Positions 1 to 8,264 of a DNA stretch of 34,008 nucleotides are shown one piece after another. The DNA is taken from contig JAIPFP010000039.1 in NCBI GenBank assembly GCA_021736575.1, positions 1-34,008 of the forward strand. The letters are read 5' to 3'. Numbering within the stretch: position 1 is the first letter of the stretch; the number at the start of each line of letters is the position of its first letter. The notes under the pieces are model-generated. The model was not told the origin of the DNA and did not search any database. It worked only from the letters and a program-made list of their open reading frames with translations. The stretch comes from Pirellula sp. GTDB lineage: Bacteria > Planctomycetota > Planctomycetia > Pirellulales > Pirellulaceae. The translations under genes and the position numbers were made by a program.

Positions 1-38
1 GAGAACCGGGGCTATCGCCCGTCGGGTATCAGTTTGGT
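1..38 (+). repeat. Partial copy of the GGGCTATCGCCC repeat
   Basis: Bases 1-20 are identical to 4167-4186, and similarity continues through the following TATCAGT segment. The copy is cut by the window edge, so its inverted partner, if any, lies outside. It sits just past the stop codon of the channel gene. Confidence 0.8.
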
Positions 39-64
39 TGACTTGAAGACTCATACCGATGTGC

Positions 65-3000
65 TTATTTGCCAGCGACGCTGAGAATGGTAGTCAATTC
101 GGTTGGAATCGTTCGCAGGTGTAGATCGCGTTGAGGGAACGCGATCTCTATTCCAGCTTCGGCAAACTTCAGCAGGATTTGAGAATGCAAGTCATGCCGC
201 GTTGGCAAGCGTTGCTCAAGATTGGCTAGATAGAACCGCGCCTTGAGATCGAGCGTACTATCTCCAAACTGTTCAAAGAACGCGGTCGGAGCAGGATCGC
301 TCAGTACATTCGGATGTTGAACGCAGACTTCACGAAGCAATGCACAGGCTAGGACGGGATCCGAAGTATAGGATACACCGACTTGGATCGTCATTCGATT
401 GGTCGAATCGGTCAATGTCCAGTTAAGCAGTCGACCTGTAATTAGATCCTTGTTCGGAATAATGAGCTCTTGCTGATCGAAATTGGTAACCGTCGTTGCT
501 CGCATTCGAATCCGTGTCACCGAGCCAGTCGTTTCGCCCAACGTGATGACGTCACCGACTCGAATGGGCTGTTCGAACAGCAAGATCAAGCCCGAAACAA
601 AATTGGCAAAAATCTCCTGCAAGCCGAATCCCAAACCGACGCCCAAGGCGGCAACCAACCATTGAATGCTTGCCCAGCGCACGCCGATACTGTTGAAAGT
701 CATCGCAATGCCGAGGGTCAGAATTGCATATCGGGACAAAGTTGATATGGCGTAGCGAACGGCGTTCTCAAGAGGCAAGTGCTGCAATAACGCTATTTCA
801 AGCAGTCCAGGCAAATTCCGAGCAGCGACGGCGGTCATGATGATTGTGGGTATCGCGATGAGCATATGCGCCAAGGTGATGGGAGTCCGTTCGCTTGGGG
901 TTGTCCCCTCGACGGTCCAGAGCTTGATCGACTCCAAGACTCCAACGGCCGGCAATACGCCTGACCAAATAAACGCGACTGCAGCAATGGCAGCAAACAC
1001 GAGCGTGCTTCGAACCAAGCGAATGGTCTGTGCATTGATTTGGGCTAAATCGGCAGCCGAATCAACCGCGCTAACGGAAGTGTTAGGGGCATGGGATAAC
1101 GCCGCACCGGGATCTCGGCGCCGCGCCTCCTCAAGTCGCTGTCTTGCTTGCGATACAACAATCTGGCGTCGTCGAAGTAGCAGCCACCGGCGAATAAAAC
1201 TAGCAAGCAACAACAAGCCGATCAAAGTAATAAACGTTGTGTGCAAATGCATGGCAAGGCGAATGGCGGTGTAATGATAGCCCATCAAACTCATGGCCAT
1301 CAATGCAAGCGGCCCTGCTGACAGGACGCTATACCAAATGTAACGAAGGCGATCGATCCAACCACCCGCGTTGCGGCTCAAGAAATTGCTAAACACACCC
1401 TTGGTCGGATGCAAAAGGATCGACAAGTAAATAAAGCACAATGACATCAAGAGACTGTATGTCAGTCTGCCAAGCGAGTTCTCCCATTTCGCCTCACCGA
1501 ACTGCGATATCCCGACAATCGTCACCGCCGGGATGGCGAGGTCGATGAACCAACGGAGGTTCTTGCGAAGCGATTGCGTTAGGGAATCAGGCCACTGAAA
1601 GTGATTTTCCGCCAAGCCTCCCGCTCGACTTATTTGCCGGATCATTTCCAACGGGAAAAAATAGCGAGCGCTGACCAACAGCCCCATCGCGATCGATTCG
1701 GCAAATGCGTTGGGTTCGGAAGCGCTCAAGAGTCGCCAACCGATTCCCAGGTGCAAGATTGCAAGAGGAGAACTTAAGATCACACAACCCGCCAATACTT
1801 TCGCTGTTGGTGTGAACGATGTGCAATTGGGCTTGCCTGCCACTTTGCCTTGCAATTCGATCTGCTTCTTGACGCGTTTAAGATTTGCCAACAACACCAG
1901 GTAGCAACTAACGCAAAAAACATAGCCCCACGGGTGAGTTTGCAAATCTTGGAACAAGATCAGCGGTAAACTCCGCCAGTTTTGAAACTCGAAGAGCCAT
2001 TTGAGCGATGGCCAAAGCTGCATGAAATCGTTCTTGCTGATCGGTTCACTGGAACGGATCCACAAAACATTCTCGTCGATGAACGATCGATAGAGCTTGA
2101 CCTGATCGATCGTCTGCTGATTCGTGTCGGCGAGTTTCACTACTTTATCGAAGTAGATCTTCGTGTCCAGAAGAAACTCGTCAACGAGCTTGTTCTCCAT
2201 GGCCGACAGAATACGCTTTTGCTCGTAGGGCGGGGCAGTTGCAAATTGCTCAATTTGATCATAAGTGATCGCCGATCCATTCGCAGGTTCCTCCGCGTTG
2301 TCCGACGATGCCTTCCAATCGTCGAGTTCTAGCTTGAGCGTTTCTGTTGCGAGGATACGCGTTTCATAGTCTCGAAGTTTGAGTTTGAGTTGACTGATGT
2401 CGGGAAGTTCGTTGCGTTGCTTTCTCAGCATCAGACCAACCCAACTATTGAAGTTGGAGACGTGTCGAGATCGTTCGGTTGAAAGTTTGTTCGTGTCCGG
2501 CGCGATCCGATCCTTCATGATTTTGTAGCGGTCGGTCCAAAGCTTAAGTTCGGAGTTTGTGGCGTCGACCTCCATTTGAAGTGCCGCATTTTTTTTGGCC
2601 AATTGCAACCATTCATCCGACCGCTTGAGAATGGCTGCCGCTCGGGATTTGATTTCCGGAGTGTCCGTGGTTGACTTCGCGACCAGCTCTTCCAGTTTTC
2701 GCTTCTGTTCTGCTATTTGGTTTTCGCGACGCTTGCCAAGCTCATCTTTGACTTCCTTGAGTTTGGCGAGTTGAAATTTCTCTTCTGCTAACAAGACTTC
2801 TTTTCGGGCTGGAAGCATTTCCAACTCAGCATCGTAAGTGCGCTGTTCTTGTTCGAGTCTTCGAATGCGATCATTGAGAGCCAGCAGTTTGGATCGAAGC
2901 AAGAGGGTTGTTGCTTCGCGAACCCTTGGGTCGATTCCTTCGGGTGGTGGCAACGCTAACGCTTCGTTGTTCTTTGCGATGGTGGCTTTGTCTTCGGCAA

Positions 3001-3820
3001 TGAGTCGCGGGATTTCGATGCGACGTGCATCGCGGGAGATCATAGCTGCTTCGAAACGAGTTCTGCCGTCGGTTGCGGCTTGCGCTGCTCCTTGAATCTC
3101 CAATTGGTACTTTTGCAAGGTCTCGACACTTGAGGATTCGAGAGATCCCTCCATAAAGACGCGTCGAGGCTGGGGGCTTTCTTTACGTTTCTTGGCTTCG
3201 AGGGTGGCGGCAGGTGCGGCTTCGTAGGCGACCAGGAACTCTTTCGTGACCTTTTCGCTCTCGGCTCGCGATTTCAGTTCCGCCAGGATGGCTTCGTACA
3301 GCGTGATCAACGTTTGCTTGAGGGTTGCATCGATGTCTGTCGCGGCTTGCTGTTGCTGAATGTAATTCATGACCGCTTCCGGTGTCATCGACGAAGCGTC
3401 ACTGACGGGTGTTGCGACTTGCGGGGCAGCATTGTTTTGTTGCGACAAGGGTGGTTGCGCGGCCGCGTTCGATTGCAATGGAGCAGGTGCTGCCCCCGGA
3501 GAATTGCCAATCGTCGGCGGTGTCAAGTTTGGGGAGGGCTGTTGGGCCGTGCGGTAGTTTGGCTGATTCGATGAGTTTGGCTGATTCGATGTGCGAAACT
3601 GCGGGGGAGGCGAGGACGTGTGCGGAGTGGGAACAACGCCGGTTGGCTGGCTATTCTGAGAAGGCGGAGACTGCTGAGGCGGACGATTCGAAGCTCCTGG
3701 ATTTAACTCATTGGGTGGATTCAGATTGATCTGCGCCACAAGACTTGGAAGTGGCAAGAGTGCCAACACGACGCAAAAAAGCAGAAACCGCCAAGTCTTT
3801 GCAATGTTGACGTACGACAT
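65..3820 (-). CDS. MscK/KefA-type mechanosensitive ion channel (MscS superfamily)
   Basis: A large MscS-superfamily channel that should release solutes under hypo-osmotic stress. With the start chosen here it has 1251 residues. A signal peptide (about 1-30, MSYVNIAKTW...SLVAQ) is followed by a Pro/Gln/Asn-rich linker to about residue 150 and a long charged coiled-coil region to about 500. About eleven hydrophobic segments then follow, and a C-terminal MscS domain from about residue 1000. The pore helix reads LGVGLGFGLQEIFANF, followed by the beta domain start RVGDVITLG. This layout and size resemble E. coli MscK (1120 aa). The reading frame is open up to 4150, but that extension runs into an intergenic repeat and lacks a signal peptide. 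The ATG at 3820 directly precedes the signal peptide; 3916 is an alternative. DUF2071 lies upstream on the same strand, separated by about 410 bases. Confidence 0.9.
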   Translation of the reverse strand: MSYVNIAKTWRFLLFCVVLALLPLPSLVAQINLNPPNELNPGASNRPPQQSPPSQNSQPTGVVPTPHTSSPPPQFRTSNQPNSSNQPNYRTAQQPSPNLTPPTIGNSPGAAPAPLQSNAAAQPPLSQQNNAAPQVATPVSDASSMTPEAVMNYIQQQQAATDIDATLKQTLITLYEAILAELKSRAESEKVTKEFLVAYEAAPAATLEAKKRKESPQPRRVFMEGSLESSSVETLQKYQLEIQGAAQAATDGRTRFEAAMISRDARRIEIPRLIAEDKATIAKNNEALALPPPEGIDPRVREATTLLLRSKLLALNDRIRRLEQEQRTYDAELEMLPARKEVLLAEEKFQLAKLKEVKDELGKRRENQIAEQKRKLEELVAKSTTDTPEIKSRAAAILKRSDEWLQLAKKNAALQMEVDATNSELKLWTDRYKIMKDRIAPDTNKLSTERSRHVSNFNSWVGLMLRKQRNELPDISQLKLKLRDYETRILATETLKLELDDWKASSDNAEEPANGSAITYDQIEQFATAPPYEQKRILSAMENKLVDEFLLDTKIYFDKVVKLADTNQQTIDQVKLYRSFIDENVLWIRSSEPISKNDFMQLWPSLKWLFEFQNWRSLPLILFQDLQTHPWGYVFCVSCYLVLLANLKRVKKQIELQGKVAGKPNCTSFTPTAKVLAGCVILSSPLAILHLGIGWRLLSASEPNAFAESIAMGLLVSARYFFPLEMIRQISRAGGLAENHFQWPDSLTQSLRKNLRWFIDLAIPAVTIVGISQFGEAKWENSLGRLTYSLLMSLCFIYLSILLHPTKGVFSNFLSRNAGGWIDRLRYIWYSVLSAGPLALMAMSLMGYHYTAIRLAMHLHTTFITLIGLLLLASFIRRWLLLRRRQIVVSQARQRLEEARRRDPGAALSHAPNTSVSAVDSAADLAQINAQTIRLVRSTLVFAAIAAVAFIWSGVLPAVGVLESIKLWTVEGTTPSERTPITLAHMLIAIPTIIMTAVAARNLPGLLEIALLQHLPLENAVRYAISTLSRYAILTLGIAMTFNSIGVRWASIQWLVAALGVGLGFGLQEIFANFVSGLILLFEQPIRVGDVITLGETTGSVTRIRMRATTVTNFDQQELIIPNKDLITGRLLNWTLTDSTNRMTIQVGVSYTSDPVLACALLREVCVQHPNVLSDPAPTAFFEQFGDSTLDLKARFYLANLEQRLPTRHDLHSQILLKFAEAGIEIAFPQRDLHLRTIPTELTTILSVAGK
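3556..3591. repeat. 18-bp tandem duplication inside the channel gene
   Basis: The 18-mer AGTTTGGCTGATTCGATG occurs twice in a row (3556-3573 and 3574-3591). On the minus strand it encodes the repeated hexapeptide SNQPN(S/Y) in the Pro/Gln/Asn-rich linker of the mechanosensitive channel. It keeps the frame and looks like a recent slippage expansion in a disordered region. Confidence 0.9.
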
Positions 3821-4122
3821 GCCGAAAGCCCCCATTGCGAGGCAAAATCTACGCGATCCCAATACGAGTCGCGCCGAAGGGTTGTTGGCGATAGTCTTTC
3901 TTTCATCCCATTTCATAAGTTGGTAAATAGATGATTCTTGTTTTGCAATCAACCCACGCTTTGTTGGACAAGGCAAATTGGGTGAGTCAGGGGATTTGCC
4001 GTCGCTCGCCCCGATCGCTATTTCCGCTTGTTGCCCCGCGAACTTGGGCCTTTTGTTGTGCCCAATGTTCGCAACATGCTTGTGTGCTAAGCACGTCCGC
4101 AAGTGTTTTTCAACCCAACGCG

Positions 4123-4191
4123 CCGTTGGGCGATAGCCCCGGTTTTCCAATTGCTCGACATTCGTCGAGAACCGGGGCTATCGCCCAATGG
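4123..4191. repeat. Inverted repeat pair, GGGCTATCGCCC family
   Basis: The left arm (4123-4147) and right arm (4167-4191) are reverse complements at 23 of 25 positions, separated by 19 bases. The core is ACCGGGGCTATCGCCC. The right arm shares its first 20 bases exactly with window positions 1-20, and a degenerate pair lies at 5033-5097, so this is a dispersed family. It could fold into a long hairpin in the stretch between the DUF2071 gene and the channel gene. The rest of that roughly 410-base gap (3821-4230) holds nothing else I recognise. Confidence 0.85.
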
Positions 4192-4230
4192 CTATCAGTC
4201 TGTTCCGCTACTACCTGCGTTATTCTGCTA

Positions 4231-4983
4231 TCAAGAGAGTGGAAAGATTTCTACGTTGACACCGCGTGATCCGATCGCATGATCGAATCGTCTCATGGGG
4301 GAAGCGAATCCGTTGAGCTCAAACAAATCTGTCTCGTATTGTTCGACGGACACTTGGCTAAGAGGGTATGGCGTGTGGTGAACTTGGCCCGTTCGCAGTT
4401 TCCCCTGCCGATTCACCGCGAAGAGCAAGTAGCGTTCGGCCAAGAAAAAATCCAACGTCCCAGGCTCTGCATACGAACTTTCAGGATGAATACGATATTG
4501 CAATTGAGTTTGAGTTAGACCCTTTTGTGTTTTTGAATGGGCGCGAAAGGAACGATAATCGATCTCCCCGTCCTTGTTTTTCGGTGCGGACATCTTGGCA
4601 TGCTGATAGGGCAACTGAAACAGTGTTCTGGCCGCCCAGACAGCCAAGGGTTGATTGCAATCGAGCGAAAAGAACCAAACACCTGGCGTTCCAGCTTCAT
4701 CAACCACATATGTCCGCAAGTTGATTTCGAGGAAGTACGAGATCCATGGGAGCGAGGGTGTCCACCGAAAGTGGATGTTCCGCATGTAGAAGGGAACAAG
4801 ACCGAGGTAAGCTTGATCTTCGAAGGAATCGACAAACAAGCCCTTGGGTAGCTTCGCTTGGATCGCGTCGGGTTCCACTCGCCAATGAAGGAACAGCAGA
4901 TCGTTCCAGCTTTGGTACATCAATGCCGACCCATGTGGCCTTTGGCGCAGCGCCAGCCGTTGATCGATCGTTGGTTGCTTCAT
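4231..4983 (-). CDS. DUF2071 (YqjF-like) family protein
   Basis: A 250-residue soluble protein with no signal peptide. The sequence matches the DUF2071/YqjF pattern as I know it: an opening with SWNDLLFLHW, then VEPDAIQAKLPKGLFVDSF, LGLVPFYMRNI, an EINLRTYV strand and a C-terminal segment containing FELNGFASP. The length is typical of the family. The biochemical function is unknown; the fold is related to acetoacetate decarboxylase-like barrels. The ATG at 4983 has a weak AGGT about eleven bases upstream. It is the first gene on the minus strand before the mechanosensitive channel, but a 410-base gap with an inverted repeat argues against a tight operon. Family assignment is fairly sure; function is not inferable. 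Confidence 0.85.
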   Translation of the reverse strand: MKQPTIDQRLALRQRPHGSALMYQSWNDLLFLHWRVEPDAIQAKLPKGLFVDSFEDQAYLGLVPFYMRNIHFRWTPSLPWISYFLEINLRTYVVDEAGTPGVWFFSLDCNQPLAVWAARTLFQLPYQHAKMSAPKNKDGEIDYRSFRAHSKTQKGLTQTQLQYRIHPESSYAEPGTLDFFLAERYLLFAVNRQGKLRTGQVHHTPYPLSQVSVEQYETDLFELNGFASPMRRFDHAIGSRGVNVEIFPLS

Positions 4984-5032
4984 GGCTTTTCTGACCTATG
5001 TGTTTGTCAACGCAAAGAATTAGGGTTCAAAA

Positions 5033-5097
5033 ATTAGCCGTTGGGCGCTAGCCCCGGTTGTTGTCGCAAGAACCGTGGCTATCGCCATTCGGCTAAT
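5033..5097. repeat. Palindromic repeat, divergent GGGCTATCGCCC family
   Basis: The outer arms ATTAGCCG (5033-5040) and CGGCTAAT (5090-5097) are exact reverse complements. The inner arms 5038-5059 and 5071-5092 match at about 17 of 22 positions, with the core GCGCTAGCCCCGG facing CCGTGGCTATCGCC. It is a degenerate relative of the element at 4123-4191. It can form a long hairpin. Confidence 0.8.
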
Positions 5098-5129
5098 CGT
5101 TCCGACTAGAACGTGCTTTGGTGGAGTAA

Positions 5130-5221
5130 GTTGCACGACGCTCCGCCGTCGTGATTCCTGCGATGCGGAGCGTCGCACAACTAAGCGTGATTCCTGAGAC
5201 GCGGAGCGTCGCACAACTAAG
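5130..5221. repeat. GCGGAGCGTCGCACAACT repeat cluster (36-bp period)
   Basis: The 21-mer at 5165-5185 recurs at 5201-5221, a 36-base period that also includes the shared segment CGTGATTCCTG (5150-5160 and 5186-5196). An inverted copy, GTTGCACGACGCTCCGC, begins near 5130. The minus-strand translation gives the repeated VVRRSASQESR peptide, which appears to be a by-product of the repeat and not a protein. Confidence 0.85.
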
Positions 5222-5398
5222 AACGTACCCGAAAACGAAATAAATGTCCGATTGTCCCCTTTTGCTCCGCAAAAGACGACGTTAACGGATCGTTTGCTTC
5301 CCAACTAGCAGCCATTTAACGTTCGCGGGAATTTCGGTTAGAATAGATCGCGGCAATCCTTCCCCACAAAGCTTCCCCATTTTACCAATTATTTTATC

Positions 5399-5407
5399 AG
5401 GAGTGAG
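5399..5407 (+). promoter_or_regulatory. Strong ribosome-binding site for the PQQ-like propeller gene
   Basis: AGGAGTGAG lies directly upstream of the ATG at 5411 with ordinary spacing, and fixes this start. Most other genes here have weak or no such signal. Confidence 0.75.
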
Positions 5408-5410
5408 TTC

Positions 5411-6700
5411 ATGCATCAGCGGTTCAAGTCTTGGAATTCCATTTTCTTCCTCGGACTCGGTTTGACTTTTTCGATTTGCCAAACGACCCTCGGTGACGAT
5501 TGGCCAACCTTTCGGGGGCCAAATCGAACTGCGGTTGTCAACGATCCAAAGCTGCTGAAATCGTGGCCTGCTGAAGGACCCAAGTTGCTTTGGGAAACGT
5601 CGGGAGCTGGTCGTGGGTACGCTAGTTTGGCGATTGTCGGCGATAAAATGTACACTTTGGGCGATGGAGCATCGACTCAAAAAGATGCCGACGAATACTT
5701 GACCTGTTTTGATCGAACAACAGGCAAACAACTTTGGGCCACAAAGACGGGCACTCCCTGGACGAGCGGTCAACCGGACTGGCAAAGTTCTCGCAGCACG
5801 CCAACGGTGGATGACGGTCGAGTATATGTCATAACACCCGACGGTTTACTTGTTTGCTGTCAAGCATCTGATGGAAAAGAAGTTTGGAAGAAGCATCTCA
5901 AGAAGGACCTCGGTGGGAAAAACGCAGATAGCTGGGGATACAGTGAATCGGTATTGATCGATGGAAACAAAGTCATCTGCACTCCAGGTGGGGCGAGCGC
6001 GACAGTCGTCGCTTTGGACAAGAAAACCGGAGAAACGCTTTGGACGTGCAAGAACCCTGACGACCGCGGTGCAGGTCACTCGTCGGTTGGTATCTCCAAG
6101 GTTGGCAATATGAAAGTCTATGTTCAGTCGACCGGCAGCGGCCTGATGGGATTCTCTGAGACTGGAAGCTTGCTTTGGACTTATCCCATCGACAAGACCA
6201 CCTCCGTCATTCCTACACCTGTTGTTCGCGATGATTTGATCTTCTATTCGGTAGGTTACAAACGCGGTGCTGCGCTAGTCAAACAAGTTCCTTCCTCCAA
6301 CGGCAGTGTAACCATCAAAGAAGTCTATGGTTTAATTACCAAGCTGGCTAACAAACATGGTGGCGTGGTCTTGGTCGGAGACCATGTGTATGGCGATTCG
6401 GACGATGCGGGGCGTCCCTACTGCGCTGATCTAATGACTGGCGAAGTTCGATGGGCCAGCAAGGGCTCAGGTTCAGGCTCAGCCGTGGTGGTCGCAGGTG
6501 GTGATCGACTCTACATTCGTTACGCAAACGGCGTTATGGCGTTGGCTGAGGCAGATCCGAAGGAATACAAAGAAGTTGGCTCCTTTAAGATCCCAGAGAG
6601 CGGAAAACGTCCTAGTTGGTCGCACCCGGTCATTCTCGATGGCAAACTCTATCTCCGCGAGCAAGACAAAATCCTTTGCTATGACATCCGAGCCTCTTAG
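5411..6700 (+). CDS. Secreted PQQ-like beta-propeller repeat protein
   Basis: A 429-residue exported protein. The signal peptide spans about 1-28 (hydrophobic IFFLGLGLTF core, cleavage near TLG/DD). The mature N-terminus DDWPTFRGPNR is the hallmark of a very common planctomycete propeller family. Repeated blade motifs with Gly-x-x-x-Trp are visible: GKQLWATKTG, GKEVWKKHLK, GETLWTCKNP, GSLLWTYPID and GEVRWASKGS. Together they indicate a BamB-like/quinoprotein-dehydrogenase-like propeller of about seven or eight blades. No catalytic heme domain is attached, so a scaffold or binding role is more likely than dehydrogenase activity, though this is inference. The ATG has a strong AGGAGTGAG site upstream. 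The next gene starts after about 200 bases containing hairpins, so co-transcription is uncertain. Confidence 0.9.
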   Translation: MHQRFKSWNSIFFLGLGLTFSICQTTLGDDWPTFRGPNRTAVVNDPKLLKSWPAEGPKLLWETSGAGRGYASLAIVGDKMYTLGDGASTQKDADEYLTCFDRTTGKQLWATKTGTPWTSGQPDWQSSRSTPTVDDGRVYVITPDGLLVCCQASDGKEVWKKHLKKDLGGKNADSWGYSESVLIDGNKVICTPGGASATVVALDKKTGETLWTCKNPDDRGAGHSSVGISKVGNMKVYVQSTGSGLMGFSETGSLLWTYPIDKTTSVIPTPVVRDDLIFYSVGYKRGAALVKQVPSSNGSVTIKEVYGLITKLANKHGGVVLVGDHVYGDSDDAGRPYCADLMTGEVRWASKGSGSGSAVVVAGGDRLYIRYANGVMALAEADPKEYKEVGSFKIPESGKRPSWSHPVILDGKLYLREQDKILCYDIRAS

Positions 6701-6754
6701 GCAAGTTTGAGCGGCTGACAGGTAACAACTAGTTGAACGGTATTGACGCGGACG

Positions 6755-6801
6755 GGAAGCGGAGCTTCCAGAGTGTGCGTTACCAAGCAGAGCTTGGTAA
6801 C
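6755..6801. repeat. Two hairpins (GGAAGC/GCTTCC and GTTACCAAGC/GCTTGGTAAC)
   Basis: GGAAGC (6755-6760) pairs with GCTTCC (6764-6769) across a three-base loop. GTTACCAAGC (6779-6788) pairs perfectly with GCTTGGTAAC (6792-6801) across the loop AGA. Related GGTAACGAG / GGGTAATGAG segments follow to about 6850. They lie just after the PQQ-propeller gene and could act as a 3' processing or termination structure, but no T-tract follows. Confidence 0.8.
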
Positions 6802-6902
6802 GAGAACATGAGTTGGGTAATGAGTGCGGGTCAGAGTTGGGTAACGAGCGCATCTAGAGCGAACTATCCGCACGTCTCCACTGTATGACGAGAAGGATTA
6901 TC

Positions 6903-8264
6903 ATGCGAAGAGTCTTGCAGATCATTGGGTTGTTGCTCACGCTAACGATTGTGGAGGCTTTTGCGCAACAACCTCTTTTCGCTGAAGAGCCGATCGAACT
7001 TGGCTCGCGTCGCGAGTTGTTTGTCGATCCATTCCTAATTGCACGCTTGGATAACGTTTCGCTCAAGCTTCATGAGCCCAAGCTTGCTCCACCCATGAGC
7101 GAGCCTGCTAATAATCTTGAGTACGGCACGGTTATCAAGGATGGCGACATTTATCGGCTTTATACACGCGAAGCCCGCGGTTCTAAGTTCGACGGCGATC
7201 AGTCGGAGGTGACTCGTTACTGCGAAAGCCGAGATGGCATCCATTGGACGAAGCCAATGCTTGGACTGGTCGAACTCGATGGGAGCAAAGACAACAATGT
7301 GATCCTTCACGAAGCTCCGTTCTGCCATAACTTTTCGCCTATGTTGGATGCGAGGCCCGGCGTTCCGGCGAGCGAGCGATTCAAGGCGTTGGCTGGCACA
7401 GTCAAGTCGATGCTCTACGCTTTTGTTTCGGCGGACGGGATTCACTGGCGGAAACTCAGCGACAGACCTGTGATCCAATACACGAGTGAATATGCATTTG
7501 ATTCACAGAACGTTTCCTTCTGGTCGGAAAGCGAGCAGTGCTATGTATGTTATTTCCGGCATTTTCTCGACAAGAAACTTAGATCGGTCTGTCGTACAAC
7601 CTCGAACGATTTCATAGCGTGGACCGAAGCGATCCCGATGAAACCTAATTTCGAGGGAGAGCATATCTATACGACCTTGACTCATCCTTATTTTCGCGCA
7701 CCGCATATTTACATTGCAACTCCGACTCGATTTCATCCAGGGCGAGGTGAGAGCACGGACATCCTTTTTATGACGGCTCGCCAGAATAGCCCATACGATC
7801 GAACATTCCGAGAGGCATTCATTCGGCCTGGGCTCGATCCGGAACGGTGGGGCAATCGATCGAACTATGCCGCCCTGAATGTAGTGCCAACGAGTCCAAC
7901 GGAGATGTCGATCTACACAACTCCCTTTCGACGTTTTACCCTTAGAACGGATGGTTTTGCGTCGGTTCATGCGGGTGCCGATCCTGGTACGTTTGAAACC
8001 AAGTTGTTTCGTTTTGTGGGCGATGAACTGTCCATCAATTATGCGACCAGTGCAGCAGGAAGCCTTCGTATTGAAATCCAAGATGACCAAGGGAAACCGA
8101 TTGGTGGTTTTTCCGAGAAGGAATCGATCTACATCATTGGCGACGAAATCGACCGGGTTGTTCGATGGAAAGCCGGCAGCAATGTTCGTGCCTTGGAAGG
8201 TCGCCCGATCAAATTGAGACTATCCATGATCGAATCCGATCTGTTTTCGATCCGTTTTCGATGA
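6903..8264 (+). CDS. Secreted glycosidase-like five-bladed propeller protein
   Basis: About 453 residues with an N-terminal signal peptide (MRRVLQIIGLLLTLTIVEAF, cleavage near AFA or LFA). The mature protein begins IELGSRRELFVDPFLIARL, which opens a family abundant in planctomycetes and Verrucomicrobia. Further markers are the segments TVIKDGDIYRLYTR, TRYCESRDGIHWTKP and DGSKDNNVILHE. These resemble the blades of GH43/GH32-type propellers, so a role in extracellular glycan handling is likely, but the substrate is unknown. An in-frame ATG at 6885 exists; the ATG at 6903 is preferred because AGAAGGA lies six bases upstream. The stop overlaps the start of the sialidase gene by ATGA, implying translational coupling and a shared task. 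Confidence 0.8.
   Translation: MRRVLQIIGLLLTLTIVEAFAQQPLFAEEPIELGSRRELFVDPFLIARLDNVSLKLHEPKLAPPMSEPANNLEYGTVIKDGDIYRLYTREARGSKFDGDQSEVTRYCESRDGIHWTKPMLGLVELDGSKDNNVILHEAPFCHNFSPMLDARPGVPASERFKALAGTVKSMLYAFVSADGIHWRKLSDRPVIQYTSEYAFDSQNVSFWSESEQCYVCYFRHFLDKKLRSVCRTTSNDFIAWTEAIPMKPNFEGEHIYTTLTHPYFRAPHIYIATPTRFHPGRGESTDILFMTARQNSPYDRTFREAFIRPGLDPERWGNRSNYAALNVVPTSPTEMSIYTTPFRRFTLRTDGFASVHAGADPGTFETKLFRFVGDELSINYATSAAGSLRIEIQDDQGKPIGGFSEKESIYIIGDEIDRVVRWKAGSNVRALEGRPIKLRLSMIESDLFSIRFR

Larger units (their letters stand above)
4984..5410. other. 427-base gap made mostly of repeats
   Basis: The gap between the divergent DUF2071 and PQQ-propeller genes holds two repeat elements (5033-5097 and 5130-5221), described separately, and then the leader of the propeller gene. 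Open frames crossing it are repeat translations, not genes. Promoters for both flanking genes must lie here, but I see no convincing -35/-10 pair. Confidence 0.7.

Noticed and set aside
3821-4150. N-terminal extension of the channel gene to 4150
   Set aside because: The first residues are encoded by an intergenic repeat arm, and the signal peptide only begins at the ATG at 3820.
5020-5304. Minus-strand frame with VVRRSASQESR repeats
   Set aside because: It is the translation of the 36-base DNA repeat, with no start signal or domain.
4984-5410. Possible CRISPR array
   Set aside because: The direct repeats number only two, spacers are themselves repeated and no cas gene is near.
5282-5785. 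Minus-strand frame of 167 codons
   Set aside because: It lies opposite the start of the clearly coding PQQ-propeller gene and has no recognisable features.
7503-8090. Minus-strand frame of 195 codons
   Set aside because: Antisense to the propeller gene with its signal peptide and family motifs; composition rich in Arg, Cys and Ser, as expected of a shadow.
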